Part shown: one piece after another, positions 24,136 through 24,386 of the stretch
How positions within the stretch are numbered: position 1 is the first letter of the stretch
How the letters are laid out: each line of letters opens with the position of its first letter
Origin: JADJLQ01 sp034439915
Lineage (GTDB): Bacteria; Bacteroidota; Bacteroidia; Chitinophagales; Saprospiraceae
NCBI GenBank assembly: GCA_034439915.1
Contig: JAWXBI010000147.1
Location: forward strand, 1-24,386
Reading direction: 5' to 3'
Length of the DNA stretch: 24,386 nt
Notes under the pieces: model-generated
What the model saw: only the letters and a program-made list of their open reading frames with translations
Databases searched by the model: none
Told to the model about the DNA's origin: nothing
Position numbers and translations under genes: made by a program

Positions 24136-24153
24136 GAATAAGATAAAGTAGCA

Positions 24154-24184
24154 GGGTTTCTTCAGGTGTCTCCACCTGAAGTCC
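24154..24184. repeat. Hairpin repeat, copy 1
   Basis: A 31-bp sequence with arms CTTCAGGTG (24160-24168) and CACCTGAAG (24173-24181) around a TCTC loop, a perfect 9-bp stem. It lies 18 bases after the amidohydrolase stop and may serve as its terminator, although no T tract follows. One base differs from copy 2. Confidence 0.75.
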
Positions 24185-24306
24185 TGATTTGAAGACTCGA
24201 AACGCGGGGTTTTGAAATATTTCTTTGGAGACGCTCGAAATGCGAAAGGTGAAGGGGGTGACATATTGGCTCAAGGTCGGGAGACCTGGAGACACTCCTT
24301 TAGCGG

Positions 24307-24337
24307 GGGTTTCTTCAGGTGTCTCCGCCTGAAGTCC
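24307..24337. repeat. Hairpin repeat, copy 2
   Basis: The same 31 bp as copy 1, 153 bases away, with a single A-to-G change at 24327. In RNA the change turns one A-U-type pair into a G-U pair, so the stem is kept. This suits a dispersed REP-like repeat family. Confidence 0.75.
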
Positions 24338-24386
24338 AGAACATTCTTTCTCCGTGCTCCTCCGTGTCTCCGTGCGAAAATTTTGC

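Larger units (their letters stand above)
24136..24386. other. Repeat-rich intergenic tail without a gene
   Basis: The window's last 251 bases hold two copies of a hairpin repeat and a triple CTCCGTG motif (24350-24356, 24360-24366, 24368-24374). No coding frame here shows a recognisable domain; a minus-strand open frame over the area is explained by the repeats. Confidence 0.6.

Noticed and set aside
23959..24264. Minus-strand open frame covering the amidohydrolase end and the first hairpin.
   Set aside because: Half of it is antisense to a clear coding region and the rest is hairpin repeat.

Overview
The window reads as ordinary chromosome of a Bacteroidota bacterium, probably close to the Saprospiria or Chitinophagia (inference from family content, not from a marker gene). 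The reasons are several candidate -7 elements of the Bacteroidota TAnnTTTG type, weak Shine-Dalgarno signals, many lipoprotein and secreted genes, and families in a form common in this phylum: a glucosamine-6-phosphate deaminase fused to a PIG-L domain, DUF1343/NamZ, DUF4838, DASH cryptochrome, and a SCO/cytochrome c pair. No rRNA, tRNA, CRISPR array, transposase, integrase or phage gene is seen.

Layout. Bases 1-2.8 kb hold the 3' part of a secreted-type S9 prolyl oligopeptidase and a NudK-like Nudix hydrolase. A 439-base gap follows, with a nested inverted-repeat element and a leader with overlapping hairpins, then a membrane-anchored glutathione-peroxidase-family protein. From 3.9 to 8.0 kb lie a DUF1343 (NamZ-type N-acetylmuramidase) lipoprotein on the minus strand, a divergent fusion of a DnaQ-type exonuclease with a GIY-YIG/UvrC-N-like (Cho-like) nuclease, and a DASH-type cryptochrome that converges on and overlaps the nuclease. 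From 8.05 to 9.43 kb a tightly overlapping operon encodes a small lipoprotein, a SCO1/SenC copper chaperone and a cytochrome c. From 9.7 to 14.6 kb come NagB-PIG-L, a small anchored exported protein of unknown function and a large DUF4838 lipoprotein, suggesting amino-sugar or glycan use. From 14.8 to 19.0 kb a SulP transporter and PriA converge on an in-phase 7-bp tandem repeat. The rest holds a trypsin-like protease, a YitT-family membrane protein, a cyclase-family hydrolase and a YtcJ-like amidohydrolase lipoprotein, ending in a cluster of short hairpin repeats.

There is no clear defence island or novel multi-gene system. The points most worth a second look are: the exonuclease-Cho fusion with an intact UvrC-like four-cysteine set, overlapping a DASH cryptochrome in which several residues that contact the DNA lesion in photolyases appear replaced; the NagB-PIG-L fusion with one catalytic aspartate changed; the cyclase-family protein in which two metal-ligand histidines read as glutamine; the nested inverted-repeat element near 2.84-2.97 kb; the heptamer array between sulP and priA; and the REP-like palindromes at 19.18 kb and 24.15-24.34 kb. 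All family assignments are from reading the sequence alone; no database search was run.
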